Below, piece by piece: positions 1-5,988 of a stretch of 9,785 bases of DNA. Origin of the DNA: DASSHC01 sp035693105 (lineage in GTDB: Bacteria > Chloroflexota > Chloroflexia > Thermomicrobiales > Thermomicrobiaceae). The notes beneath the pieces were generated by a model. That model had not been told where the DNA came from, did not search any database, and saw only the letters and a program-made list of their open reading frames with translations. Position 1 is the stretch's first letter. Each line of letters begins with the position of its first letter. The translations under genes were made by a program, and so were the position numbers. Location: positions 1-9,785 of the forward strand of contig DASSHC010000174.1 of the NCBI GenBank assembly GCA_035693105.1. Direction: 5' to 3'.

Positions 1-123
1 GACCCGCGCGTGGCGGTCGGCGCCACCGGCGACGGTGCCATCGCGCTCAACCCCCAGACGCTCGCCCCCGGCGAGGACGAGCTGGTCCTGGCCGCCCTGC
101 GCGCCGTGCTGACCGGCGGCTAG
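1..123 (+). CDS. C-terminal fragment of an unrecognised protein
   Basis: Frame 1 is open from the first base to a TAG at 121-123 and gives the last 40 residues of a protein whose start lies outside the window. The fragment begins DPRVAVGATGDGAIALNP and ends ALRAVLTGG. Third codon positions are almost all G or C, as in the clear genes here, which supports real coding. The fragment is Ala/Gly/Leu rich with a probable C-terminal helix. I do not recognise the family and give no function. A weak GC-rich inverted repeat (126-131 with 144-149, 12-nt loop, no T-run) follows the stop and could be a poor terminator. Confidence 0.7.
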   Translation, partial: DPRVAVGATGDGAIALNPQTLAPGEDELVLAALRAVLTGG

Positions 124-539
124 TCCCCGCGAAAACGCCGACGCGCGGGCCCAGAATCACGGGTTGCGCTTCGTGACCGCGAGAGGATTCAGGCGCAGAG
201 GCGAGCTCGCCCAGACGGGCGTCGTGGGCCACCTCGGCCTCGGCGTCATCGCATCCAGAGATCCCACTCGTTTCCAGCGGGCAAGCCCGACCACGGCACG
301 GTTCGGTTCGCGTATCCGGCCGGTTTAGTTCTGGTGAAGATGGGCATAATTCCCTGGCATGATGCGAACCGTCACCGCCGGAATATTGGCATGAATTCTG
401 CCTGGATACCCCGACGCAGTCCCAGGTATTCGACAGAGGAATAGGACTGAGTGACCTCGGCGGCAAGGAGACGCGGGTTTCGGTGACGGGACACGAGTAC
501 AGCCTGGTGCTGCTCAGGTGTTGGCGTGCAGCTAGGTGC
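124..539. other. intergenic region without a convincing gene
   Basis: About 415 bp lie between the TAG of the first gene and the hairpin upstream of the Tat-signal gene. Both strands contain only short open frames without the third-position G/C bias of the real genes. The base composition is more mixed than in the coding parts, with AT-richer patches around 320-450. A possible -10 hexamer CATAAT at 345-350 has only a poor -35 partner near 323-329. The promoter of the 602-2351 unit presumably lies in this stretch, but I cannot fix its position. No tRNA or other RNA gene is evident. Confidence 0.5.
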
Positions 540-580
540 CACCGCCGGTCGTCGCATCGCGATGCGACCTGGCGGCGGTG
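540..580 (+). promoter_or_regulatory. leader hairpin with an 18-bp perfect palindrome
   Basis: Outer arms CACCGCCG (540-547) and CGGCGGTG (573-580) pair over 8 bp. A small internal loop follows, then the perfect palindrome GTCGCATCGCGATGCGAC (551-568). The structure ends 10 nt before the ribosome-binding site of the Tat-signal gene. It could act as an operator for a dimeric regulator, as a 5'UTR hairpin affecting stability or translation, or as a terminator-like stem without a T-tract. The inverted repeat is seen directly; its role is inference. Confidence 0.55.
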
Positions 581-601
581 TCCGATTATGAGGTGGACAC
601 G

Positions 602-877
602 ATGGCGAAACTGAGTCGGCGGAAGCTGATCGCGCAGGCATCCACCGGCGCGGCGGCGATCGGCGCCTTGTCGCTGGCCCCGAATCTAGCGGCGGCCGCG
701 CCCAGAACGAACGCGCGGCAGGGTGGAGATCAGACGCAGAGCATTGACGTGTCCGGCCCGATGGCGGTGCTGGTGCTCAATCCCCGCTCCGGCAATATCA
801 CGTTCCTGGTGGACTCGCAGGAGGTCACGGTGAACGATCCGGACCTCGTGGCGCGCATGAAGGCGGCACTCCAGTAA
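602..877 (+). CDS. small Tat-signal exported protein, 91 aa
   Basis: The ATG at 602 is chosen because GAGGTGG (590-596) lies 5 nt upstream; an in-frame GTG at 536 would run through the hairpin and has no such site. Residues 4-10 read LSRRKLI, a twin-arginine motif, followed by an uncharged Ala/Gly/Leu stretch (about 11-33) ending in an Ala-rich cleavage region. This predicts export of a folded protein by the Tat pathway. The mature part is only about 57 residues: a polar Gln/Asn/Gly linker, then a compact segment with MAVLVLNPRSGNITFLVD and a C-terminal helix ending ARMKAALQ. I recognise no domain or cofactor motif. The DUF4331 gene starts 49 nt after the stop, so the two are probably co-transcribed and may act together. 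An anchor, chaperone or Tat carrier for the DUF4331 protein is possible but inferred. Confidence 0.8.
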   Translation: MAKLSRRKLIAQASTGAAAIGALSLAPNLAAAAPRTNARQGGDQTQSIDVSGPMAVLVLNPRSGNITFLVDSQEVTVNDPDLVARMKAALQ

Positions 878-926
878 ATGCATGACACCGTCGGTGCTTG
901 TTGGTCACACTCCTGGAGGTGAAGGG

Positions 927-2351
927 ATGTCCTCACATCGGGAAGCGCCCGAGACTATGAAAGACCCTGTCGCGGACAACACCGATGTCTACGCCTTTGT
1001 CAGCCCCGACCGGCCGGACTACGTCACGCTGATCGCCAATTACATTCCGATCCAGGAGCCGGCGGGTGGGCCGTACTACTTCCTCTTCGGCGACGATGTC
1101 CTCTACGAGATCTACATCGACAACAACGGTGATGCCATGCCCGACATCACCTACCAGTTTCGGTTCACCACGCAATTCACCAATCCGGACACGTTCCTGT
1201 ACAACACCGGCCAGATCAACTCGCTCAACGATCCCGACTGGAACGTGCGCCAGTTCTACTCGGTGACCAAGGTGATGGCCCATGGTCCCCAGATGTCGTT
1301 GGGGACCAATCTGCCGTGCCCGCCCTGCAACGTCGGCCCGCGCTCCACGCCGAACTATGAAGCGCTGGCAGCGGCCGCGATTCAGACGTTGCCGAGCGGT
1401 GAGACTGTCTTCGCCGGGCAGCGGGATGACGGCTTCTACGTCGATACCGGCGCGATCTTCGATCTTGGTGGCCTGCGGCCGTTCAACAACCTGCATCTCA
1501 TTCCCCTGCCGATTGCTTCGGGGATCGACGACGTAGAGGGCTTCAACGTCCATACCATCGCGTTGCAAATCCCCAAGCAGTCATTGACCAGCAATGGCCA
1601 GATGCCCACCGACCCGGCCAACGCCGCGTCGACCATCGGCGTCTGGGCTTCGGCCAGCCGCAAGAAGCTGACGGTCCGGCTTGGGCCTCATCCGATCCAG
1701 GTCAACAAAATCGGGGAGGAACTGGATCTCGGTCCCTGGGTGCAGGTATCGCGGCTGGCCAATCCGCTCTTCAACGAAGTCCTGATTCCGGTAGGGAAGA
1801 AGGATCTGTGGAACGCGCTGGATCCGAGCGATGACGGGCAGTTTCTCCAGTACGTGCTGCATCCGGAACTCGGCGCGTTGATTCCCGTGCTCTATCCGGG
1901 GGTCTTCCCGCATCTGGCCGCCCTGACCGCGCCGCGCACGGACCTGCAAGCCATCTTGCTCACCGGCATCCCGGCCGGGATCATTCCCGGCTTCCAGAAC
2001 TTCACCGGTCCGACGCCGGCCGACCTGTTGCGGCTCAATATGGCGATCCCGCCGACCCCCAAGGCGAACGCCAACATCCTGGGTGTCCTCGGCGGCGATC
2101 TGGCCGGCTTCCCCAACGGCCGCCGCGTCTTCGACGATGTCGTCACCATCGAGCTGCGGGCAATCGCCGGGCTCACCTACAAGTTGGTGGTGCCCAGCTA
2201 TGTGCCGGACCCGGCCGCGAGTGCGGTCACGGACGGTGTCACCCCGGCGACCGACCACATAGCGTACCTGGACGCCTTCCCCTATCTCGGCACGCCGAGC
2301 AGCGGTTACAGCCACATCCACGATCACGAAGAGGTTCAGACGATGACCTAG
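927..2351 (+). CDS. DUF4331 family protein, 474 aa
   Basis: The ATG at 927 has GGAGG (915-919) 7 nt upstream. The frame is open to an earlier ATG at 882, but that lacks a site and adds only a non-signal peptide. The N-terminus reads MSSHREAP, then DNTDVYAF (17-24), the hallmark opening of DUF4331 proteins. Next comes an alternating beta segment with LYEIYIDNNGDAMPDITYQF (59-78), whose acidic DNNGD loop resembles a calcium-binding loop. A CPPC motif lies at 131-134, followed by NVGPRSTPNY. A His-rich tail (YSHIHDHE) ends the protein. DUF4331 has no settled biochemical function that I know of. Many members carry an N-terminal signal peptide ahead of the SSHREAP-like motif; this one has none. 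The preceding small Tat-signal gene is therefore a candidate export partner. A stem-loop at 2386-2419 follows the stop. Confidence 0.9.
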   Translation: MSSHREAPETMKDPVADNTDVYAFVSPDRPDYVTLIANYIPIQEPAGGPYYFLFGDDVLYEIYIDNNGDAMPDITYQFRFTTQFTNPDTFLYNTGQINSLNDPDWNVRQFYSVTKVMAHGPQMSLGTNLPCPPCNVGPRSTPNYEALAAAAIQTLPSGETVFAGQRDDGFYVDTGAIFDLGGLRPFNNLHLIPLPIASGIDDVEGFNVHTIALQIPKQSLTSNGQMPTDPANAASTIGVWASASRKKLTVRLGPHPIQVNKIGEELDLGPWVQVSRLANPLFNEVLIPVGKKDLWNALDPSDDGQFLQYVLHPELGALIPVLYPGVFPHLAALTAPRTDLQAILLTGIPAGIIPGFQNFTGPTPADLLRLNMAIPPTPKANANILGVLGGDLAGFPNGRRVFDDVVTIELRAIAGLTYKLVVPSYVPDPAASAVTDGVTPATDHIAYLDAFPYLGTPSSGYSHIHDHEEVQTMT

Positions 2352-2385
2352 GAGTGGCGGCCCGACAACGAGGTCGAGAGATGAA

Positions 2386-2419
2386 CGGCACCCTGCTCCG
2401 ATCTTGGAGCGGGGTGCCG
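2386..2419. terminator. bidirectional stem-loop between convergent genes
   Basis: The arm CGGCACCCTGCTCC (2386-2399) pairs with GGAGCGGGGTGCCG (2406-2419) over 14 positions, 13 Watson-Crick and one T-G, with a 6-nt loop. It starts 35 nt after the DUF4331 stop and 15 nt beyond the stop of the convergent minus-strand gene. Position and strength suit a shared terminator. Neither side has a proper T-run, so it may work with Rho or mainly stabilise the mRNA ends. Confidence 0.6.
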
Positions 2420-2433
2420 GTATGCGGCCGCGA

Positions 2434-2745
2434 CTAGCGCCAGTCAACCTCGCTGACCGTTCCCCCCACGATCGTGATGGTACGCGTCAGCCGCGGATCG
2501 TGACCCCAGAGGGTGTACTCGCCGGCCGTCAGTTCGGGGAAGATGCCGGCGAAGACGGTCTTCCCGTTCACCCGCCGCTCATCGACCTCGGTGTGCGTCC
2601 GCCGCAGATCGTCGCCGAGGGGGCTGACCTCGATCTCCAGCCCCGACAGGTCGGGCTGGGTGTAGACGATCAACGCGCCGATATCCCCGCCGATGTCGAG
2701 CACGGCCGGCTCGGTGTGGACGCGCCGTTCATGTCGCTCAGGCAT
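2434..2745 (-). CDS. conserved hypothetical beta-rich protein, 103 aa
   Basis: The start at 2745 (CAT on the plus strand) is preceded on its own strand by GGAGGAG, 7 nt away. The frame stays open upstream to 2928, but the extra part lacks a site and would overlap the kinase start. The protein opens MPERHERRVHTEPAVLDIGG, continues with GALIVYTQPDLSGLEIEVSP and RRTHTEVDERRVNGKTVFAG, and ends TIVGGTVSEVDWR. I recognise the pattern from short conserved proteins of high-GC Gram-positives and relatives, sometimes loosely labelled phospholipase; no catalytic motif supports that name. FPELTAGEYTLWG plus the VGG strand near the end resembles a small beta-sandwich of the carboxypeptidase-regulatory/transthyretin type (inference). 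No signal peptide or membrane segment is visible. It diverges from the kinase gene across about 180 bp. Confidence 0.8.
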   Translation of the reverse strand: MPERHERRVHTEPAVLDIGGDIGALIVYTQPDLSGLEIEVSPLGDDLRRTHTEVDERRVNGKTVFAGIFPELTAGEYTLWGHDPRLTRTITIVGGTVSEVDWR

Positions 2746-2926
2746 CGTTGCACTCCTCCACTGGCCCACCGTTCGCTGGATCGACGCCCACAGTATCATC
2801 TCGCGCGCGCGATCGGGGAAGTGGCGCCGGCCAACCTCTGGCATCGCTCTTGCCGCTGCCCGCCGCATCGTCGTGCCTGCTAGCATTATGGCGATACGAT
2901 TGACGTCTGATGGATGGGCCTGGGGC

Positions 2927-4645
2927 ATGGAGCGGGATCAGCGGCTGATCGGGCAGCGCTACGGGTTGATGCGCCGGGTAGGCAGCGGCGGGATGGCCGA
3001 TGTCTACCTGGCGGAGGACCGTCGTCTGGGCCGGCGCGTCGCGGTCAAGGTGCTCCACCCCGCCGAGGCGCGCGATCCGACGGCGGTGGCGCGCTTCCGG
3101 CGCGAGGCGATGGCGGCGGCCGCGCTGGACCATCGCGGGATCGTGCCGATCTTCGACTGGGGCGAGAGCGACGATACCTACTTCATCGTGATGGCCTACG
3201 TGCCGGGTGAGGATCTGAAGGCGGCGCTGGGCCGGCGCGGACCGCTGCCGGAGACCGAGGCGTTGGGCATCGCCCGGCAGGTGGCGGGCGCGCTGGCCGC
3301 CGCGCACGCCCACGGCATCGTGCACCGCGACATCAAGCCGCACAACATCCTGCTGCAGCCGGACGGGCAGGCGCGCGTCACCGACTTCGGCATCGCCCGC
3401 GCGCTCGATCAGGCGCCGCCGGAAGGTGGGCTGGTGCTGGGTACGGCGCTCTACCTGGCGCCGGAGCAGGCGCGCGGCGAGGCGGTCGACGCCCGCGCCG
3501 ATGTCTACAGTCTGGGCGTGGTCCTCTTCGAGCTGCTCACCGGCCGCACACCCTTCACGGGCGACTCGCTCCCCGCGCTGGCGCGGCAGCACCTGGCGCG
3601 CACGCCCGCCGCGCCCAGCGCGCTGCGTCCGGGTCTGACGCGGACGACCGACGATGTGGTGCTGCGGGCGCTGGCCAAGGAACCCGAGCAGCGCTACCAG
3701 AGCGCGGCAGAGCTGGATGCCGCCCTCGACGCGGCGCTCTCCGCTCTGGCGGGAGCTGGGCGCGGCTCCGCCGCGGTCCACGTCCCGCTGCTGCGGCTGA
3801 CGCCGGGCGACCTGGCGGCCGCGCGCCCGTTGGCGCGCTATCCGGCCCAGGCGCGCGTGGCGGTGCGTCCGCTGCCGCGCCCGCCCGGCGACTGGAGCCT
3901 GACGCTGGGGCTGGTGGTCTTCCTGCTGGCCGGGCTGGCCGGGGTAGTGATGGTGCAGGCGGCGCGCTCCGGCGGCGATGTCGCCGCTGGTGGCGCGGCG
4001 GCCGCGATCGCCTCGCCCAGCCCGGCCAGCGGAATCGCCGTGGTGGCTGCTACTCCGACGCCGCGCGTGGCGCCCACGCCGGCGGCAGCGCAGACCCCGA
4101 CGCCGCGCCCGACGTCAACGGCGCTTCCATCGCCGGAGGCCGCCGAGGTGCAGCCCACCCCGACGCCGAAGCCGAAGCCGCCAACACCGACCCCAACTCC
4201 GACGCCGCCGCGGCCAACGCCCACGCCGACACCGCGCCGGGCGCCGACTCCTACCCCCACCCCGATTCCCACGCCCACGCCCGAGGCGAAGGCGCCGATC
4301 TCCGGCTGGTTCGAGCGGGTGGTCGATGGCCCCACCACGGTGGTCGCGCGCTTCTACCTGCTGCTCAACCAGCACAAGTACGACCAGGCCGCGGCGCTCT
4401 GGGACGACCGTATGCGCGCCGCCTATCCGCCGGACGTCAACGTCGACGGGCGCTTCGCCGACACATCCTGGATCTGGGTGCAGCGCGACAGCCAGCAGTC
4501 GAACAACGGCCGCCGGGCCGTGGTGGCGGTCGAGCTGCTGGAGCGCAAGCAGAGCGGGGAGAACATCCGCTGGGTCGGCACCTGGACCCTGGTCAAGACC
4601 GAGGGTGGCTGGCTGCTCGACGAGCCAGACCTGCGGCAGGGTTGA
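2927..4645 (+). CDS. transmembrane Ser/Thr protein kinase (PknB/Hanks type), 572 aa
   Basis: This protein should phosphorylate Ser/Thr residues of cytoplasmic targets in response to an external cue. Residues 12-275 form the kinase: glycine loop GSGGM (19-23), ATP lysine K41 in VAVKVL, helix-C glutamate E60, HRDIKPHN (133-140) with catalytic D135 and N140, DFG (153-155), APE (178-180) and DVYSLGVVLFELLTG (192-206). All key residues are present, so it should be active. One membrane segment lies at about 323-346, followed by a Pro/Thr-rich stalk (about 375-455). The last 115 residues (about 458-572) look like an NTF2-like/SnoaL-type fold (ARFYLLLNQHKYDQAAALWDD, then WTLVKTEGGWLLDEP). PASTA repeats are absent. 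The ATG at 2927 is chosen because it opens just before the kinase fold; its ribosome site is weak. An in-frame ATG at 2888 would add 13 residues, also without a good site. Confidence 0.92.
   Translation: MERDQRLIGQRYGLMRRVGSGGMADVYLAEDRRLGRRVAVKVLHPAEARDPTAVARFRREAMAAAALDHRGIVPIFDWGESDDTYFIVMAYVPGEDLKAALGRRGPLPETEALGIARQVAGALAAAHAHGIVHRDIKPHNILLQPDGQARVTDFGIARALDQAPPEGGLVLGTALYLAPEQARGEAVDARADVYSLGVVLFELLTGRTPFTGDSLPALARQHLARTPAAPSALRPGLTRTTDDVVLRALAKEPEQRYQSAAELDAALDAALSALAGAGRGSAAVHVPLLRLTPGDLAAARPLARYPAQARVAVRPLPRPPGDWSLTLGLVVFLLAGLAGVVMVQAARSGGDVAAGGAAAAIASPSPASGIAVVAATPTPRVAPTPAAAQTPTPRPTSTALPSPEAAEVQPTPTPKPKPPTPTPTPTPPRPTPTPTPRRAPTPTPTPIPTPTPEAKAPISGWFERVVDGPTTVVARFYLLLNQHKYDQAAALWDDRMRAAYPPDVNVDGRFADTSWIWVQRDSQQSNNGRRAVVAVELLERKQSGENIRWVGTWTLVKTEGGWLLDEPDLRQG
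4054..4288 (+). repeat. low-complexity Pro/Thr codon repeat inside the kinase gene
   Basis: Short runs of CCN-ACN codons, mostly CCGACG, CCCACG and CCAACA, encode TP and PTP repeats with interspersed Lys/Arg/Ala. The stretch links the membrane segment to the extracellular domain and probably forms an extended, possibly glycosylated, stalk. The repeat units are irregular in DNA but conserved in reading frame. Such tracts vary in length between strains by slippage (general knowledge), so length here may not be conserved. Confidence 0.8.
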
Positions 4646-4680
4646 GCGCGAAGGTAGTGGCTAAAGAACGAGATCTGGTG

Positions 4681-4818
4681 CCATCGAGGACGGATCCCTC
4701 GACTGCGCTCAGGATGACAGGGTTAGCGAGGGGCCTATCGGACGACACTGAACGTTGTCGTTGGCCCCGAATTTAGTCCGGTCATCCCGAGCGCAGTCGA
4801 GGGATGCGTCCTCGATGG
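4681..4818. repeat. palindromic intergenic element with 38-bp arms
   Basis: The left arm 4681-4718 and the inverted right arm 4781-4818 match at 36 of 38 positions; the mismatches are at the 13th and 31st bases. The core of each arm is CCCTCGACTGCGCTC and relatives followed by GGATGAC. I recognise this wording (CTCGACTGCGCTCAGGATGAC-like) as a dispersed intergenic repeat common in Chloroflexota and some other phyla. The 62-bp centre holds a smaller hairpin: GGGGCC (4730-4735) with GGCCCC (4763-4768) and ACGACA (4742-4747) with TGTCGT (4756-4761). It lies between the convergent stops of the kinase (4645) and GNAT (4842) genes. It could be a REP/BIME- or MITE-like element and may also stop transcription from both sides. 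No transposase is present. Confidence 0.8.
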
Positions 4819-4841
4819 CGCCGCGTCGTGTCGGCGGCCCG

Positions 4842-5432
4842 CTACGAGCCGACGGCCTGCGCGTTCCTGGCCGCCTCCGCCTGCTCGCGCGCCGCCAGCC
4901 ACTCCTCGCGGCTGAGGTCGAAGACGAGCATGTCGCGGAAGCTGCCGTTGCGGGTGGCGGCGGAGCGGACGCGGCCGGCCGGCTGGTAGCCCTGCTTGCG
5001 CAAGGCGGCGGCCGAGCGCGTGTTCGGCTCCCAGACGAAGGAGCAGATCATCTCGAGCTGGATGCGGTCGAAGCCGTACTCCAGCAGGAGGTGCTTGGTC
5101 TCGGTGCCGTAGCCCTTGCTGCGGTTCTCCGGCAAGCCGAAGTAGCTCTCGGTCTCGCCAGTGCGGTTGACCCAGTCGATGTCGCTGATGCCGACCATGC
5201 CCAGCAGCCGGTCGTCTTCTTTGAGGCAGACCGCGAACTGGACCTCGCGGGGCGGGCGCTGCTTGTACAGCTCGCCGATCCATTTCTCAAAGGCAAGCGG
5301 GCTGAAGGGGACGCGGCCATCGTCGAAGAAGGTCTCGGTCTCGACCGCCGTCTGGCGGGCCAGCTCGTCGCCGTCGCTGACTTCCAGCGGGCGCAGGTAG
5401 ACCCGCTCGCCGATCATGATCGGATTACGCAT
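4842..5432 (-). CDS. GNAT family N-acetyltransferase (RimJ/RimL-like), 196 aa
   Basis: It should transfer an acetyl group from acetyl-CoA to an amine, either a protein N-terminus or a small molecule; the substrate cannot be read from sequence. The opening IGERVYLRPLEVSDGDEL is typical of RimJ/RimL relatives. The acetyl-CoA loop is intact as NRSKGYGTE (103-111). The later WEPNTRSAAALRKQGYQ (134-150) is the usual N-x-x-S-AAALRKxGF motif. The Ala/Glu-rich tail (175-196) probably forms a helix. The ATG at 5432 has GGGAGG 6 nt upstream on its strand. It overlaps the end of the upstream GNAT gene by 8 nt (ATGCGTAA), which implies translational coupling. It is the last gene of the minus-strand unit and ends 24 nt from the palindromic element. 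Confidence 0.9.
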   Translation of the reverse strand: MRNPIMIGERVYLRPLEVSDGDELARQTAVETETFFDDGRVPFSPLAFEKWIGELYKQRPPREVQFAVCLKEDDRLLGMVGISDIDWVNRTGETESYFGLPENRSKGYGTETKHLLLEYGFDRIQLEMICSFVWEPNTRSAAALRKQGYQPAGRVRSAATRNGSFRDMLVFDLSREEWLAAREQAEAARNAQAVGS

Positions 5433-5970
5433 TGCGTGCCTCCCAGTGTGGATTGAGCGCTTCGCACAAGAAGAGATCGACCCGCGTGCCGGGGCGGGCG
5501 ATGAAGCGGCGCAGGCGGGCGGTCTGCTTCATGCCCACCGACTCCGCGGCGGCCAGCGTAGCCGGCTGGTCCGCCGCGATACTGGCCTGGACCGCCATCG
5601 CCTCGCGCTCGTCGCGCAGCCAGGGGACGAGCAGCGCCAGCGCCTCGGCGCGCAGCGCGTCCGCCTCGTCGGCGCTCAGCCAGGGCGCGGTGTGGAAGCC
5701 CAGCTCGGCTTGCAGGCCGCGCCAGCTCTTGACCGTGACGCCGCCGATCAGTTGGTCGTCGGCGCGGCGGACGATGGCGTAGTCGCGCTTGGAGCCGATC
5801 CACTGGTTCTCGCCGTGCAGCTCCTTGAGTTGCTCCTCGGCGACCGCCTCGTTGATCGGGAAGGGACTCTTGAACCAGGCGACGGCGACTTTGGCGTCCT
5901 CCTTGGTCAACGCTCGGATGTAGACCTGCTCGCCGGTCAGGTAGACCGCGCGGAGGTGGCTCATGCTCAC
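5425..5970 (-). CDS. divergent GNAT-family protein with degenerate CoA loop, 181 aa
   Basis: The N-terminal LTGEQVYIRALTKEDAKVAV and the middle YAIVRRADDQLIGGVTVKSW follow the GNAT fold and parallel the next gene, so the two look like diverged tandem relatives. Where the acetyl-CoA loop (Q/R-x-x-G-x-G/A) should be, this protein reads FHTAPWLSADEADALRAEAL (92-111), without the glycines. The later ADQPATLAAAESVGMKQTAR keeps the N-x-x-S-like helix region in altered form. Activity is therefore uncertain; it may bind another acyl-CoA, be a partner subunit, or be inactive. The GTG at 5970 is 7 nt from AAAGGAG; an ATG at 5964 is 13 nt away and less likely. It begins 18 nt after the permease stop, within the same unit. 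Confidence 0.82.
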   Translation of the reverse strand: MSMSHLRAVYLTGEQVYIRALTKEDAKVAVAWFKSPFPINEAVAEEQLKELHGENQWIGSKRDYAIVRRADDQLIGGVTVKSWRGLQAELGFHTAPWLSADEADALRAEALALLVPWLRDEREAMAVQASIAADQPATLAAAESVGMKQTARLRRFIARPGTRVDLFLCEALNPHWEARNA

Positions 5971-5988
5971 GGTATCGCTCCTTTCATC

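Noticed and set aside
323..350. Possible promoter with CATAAT at 345-350
   Set aside because: The -35 partner (around 323-329) matches the consensus at about half the positions with a 15-16 bp spacer; too weak to call as a feature.
47..466. 139-codon minus-strand frame over the end of the first gene and the intergenic region
   Set aside because: No family resemblance, no ribosome site, and Arg/Pro/Ser-rich composition expected of a chance frame in GC-rich DNA.
1581..2447. Long open frame of 288 codons on the minus strand opposite the DUF4331 gene
   Set aside because: It is antisense to a clear family member, is Arg/Gly/Asp-rich without any recognisable motif, and arises from the codon bias of the opposite strand.
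2738..3781. 347-codon minus-strand frame opposite the kinase gene
   Set aside because: It mirrors the kinase codons, has an Arg/Gln/His-rich composition typical of antisense frames, and overlaps the start region of the real 103-aa gene.
4054..4288. Tandem repeat region that might be a CRISPR-like or satellite array
   Set aside because: It lies in frame inside the kinase gene and encodes an irregular Pro/Thr stalk; there are no constant repeats with unique spacers.
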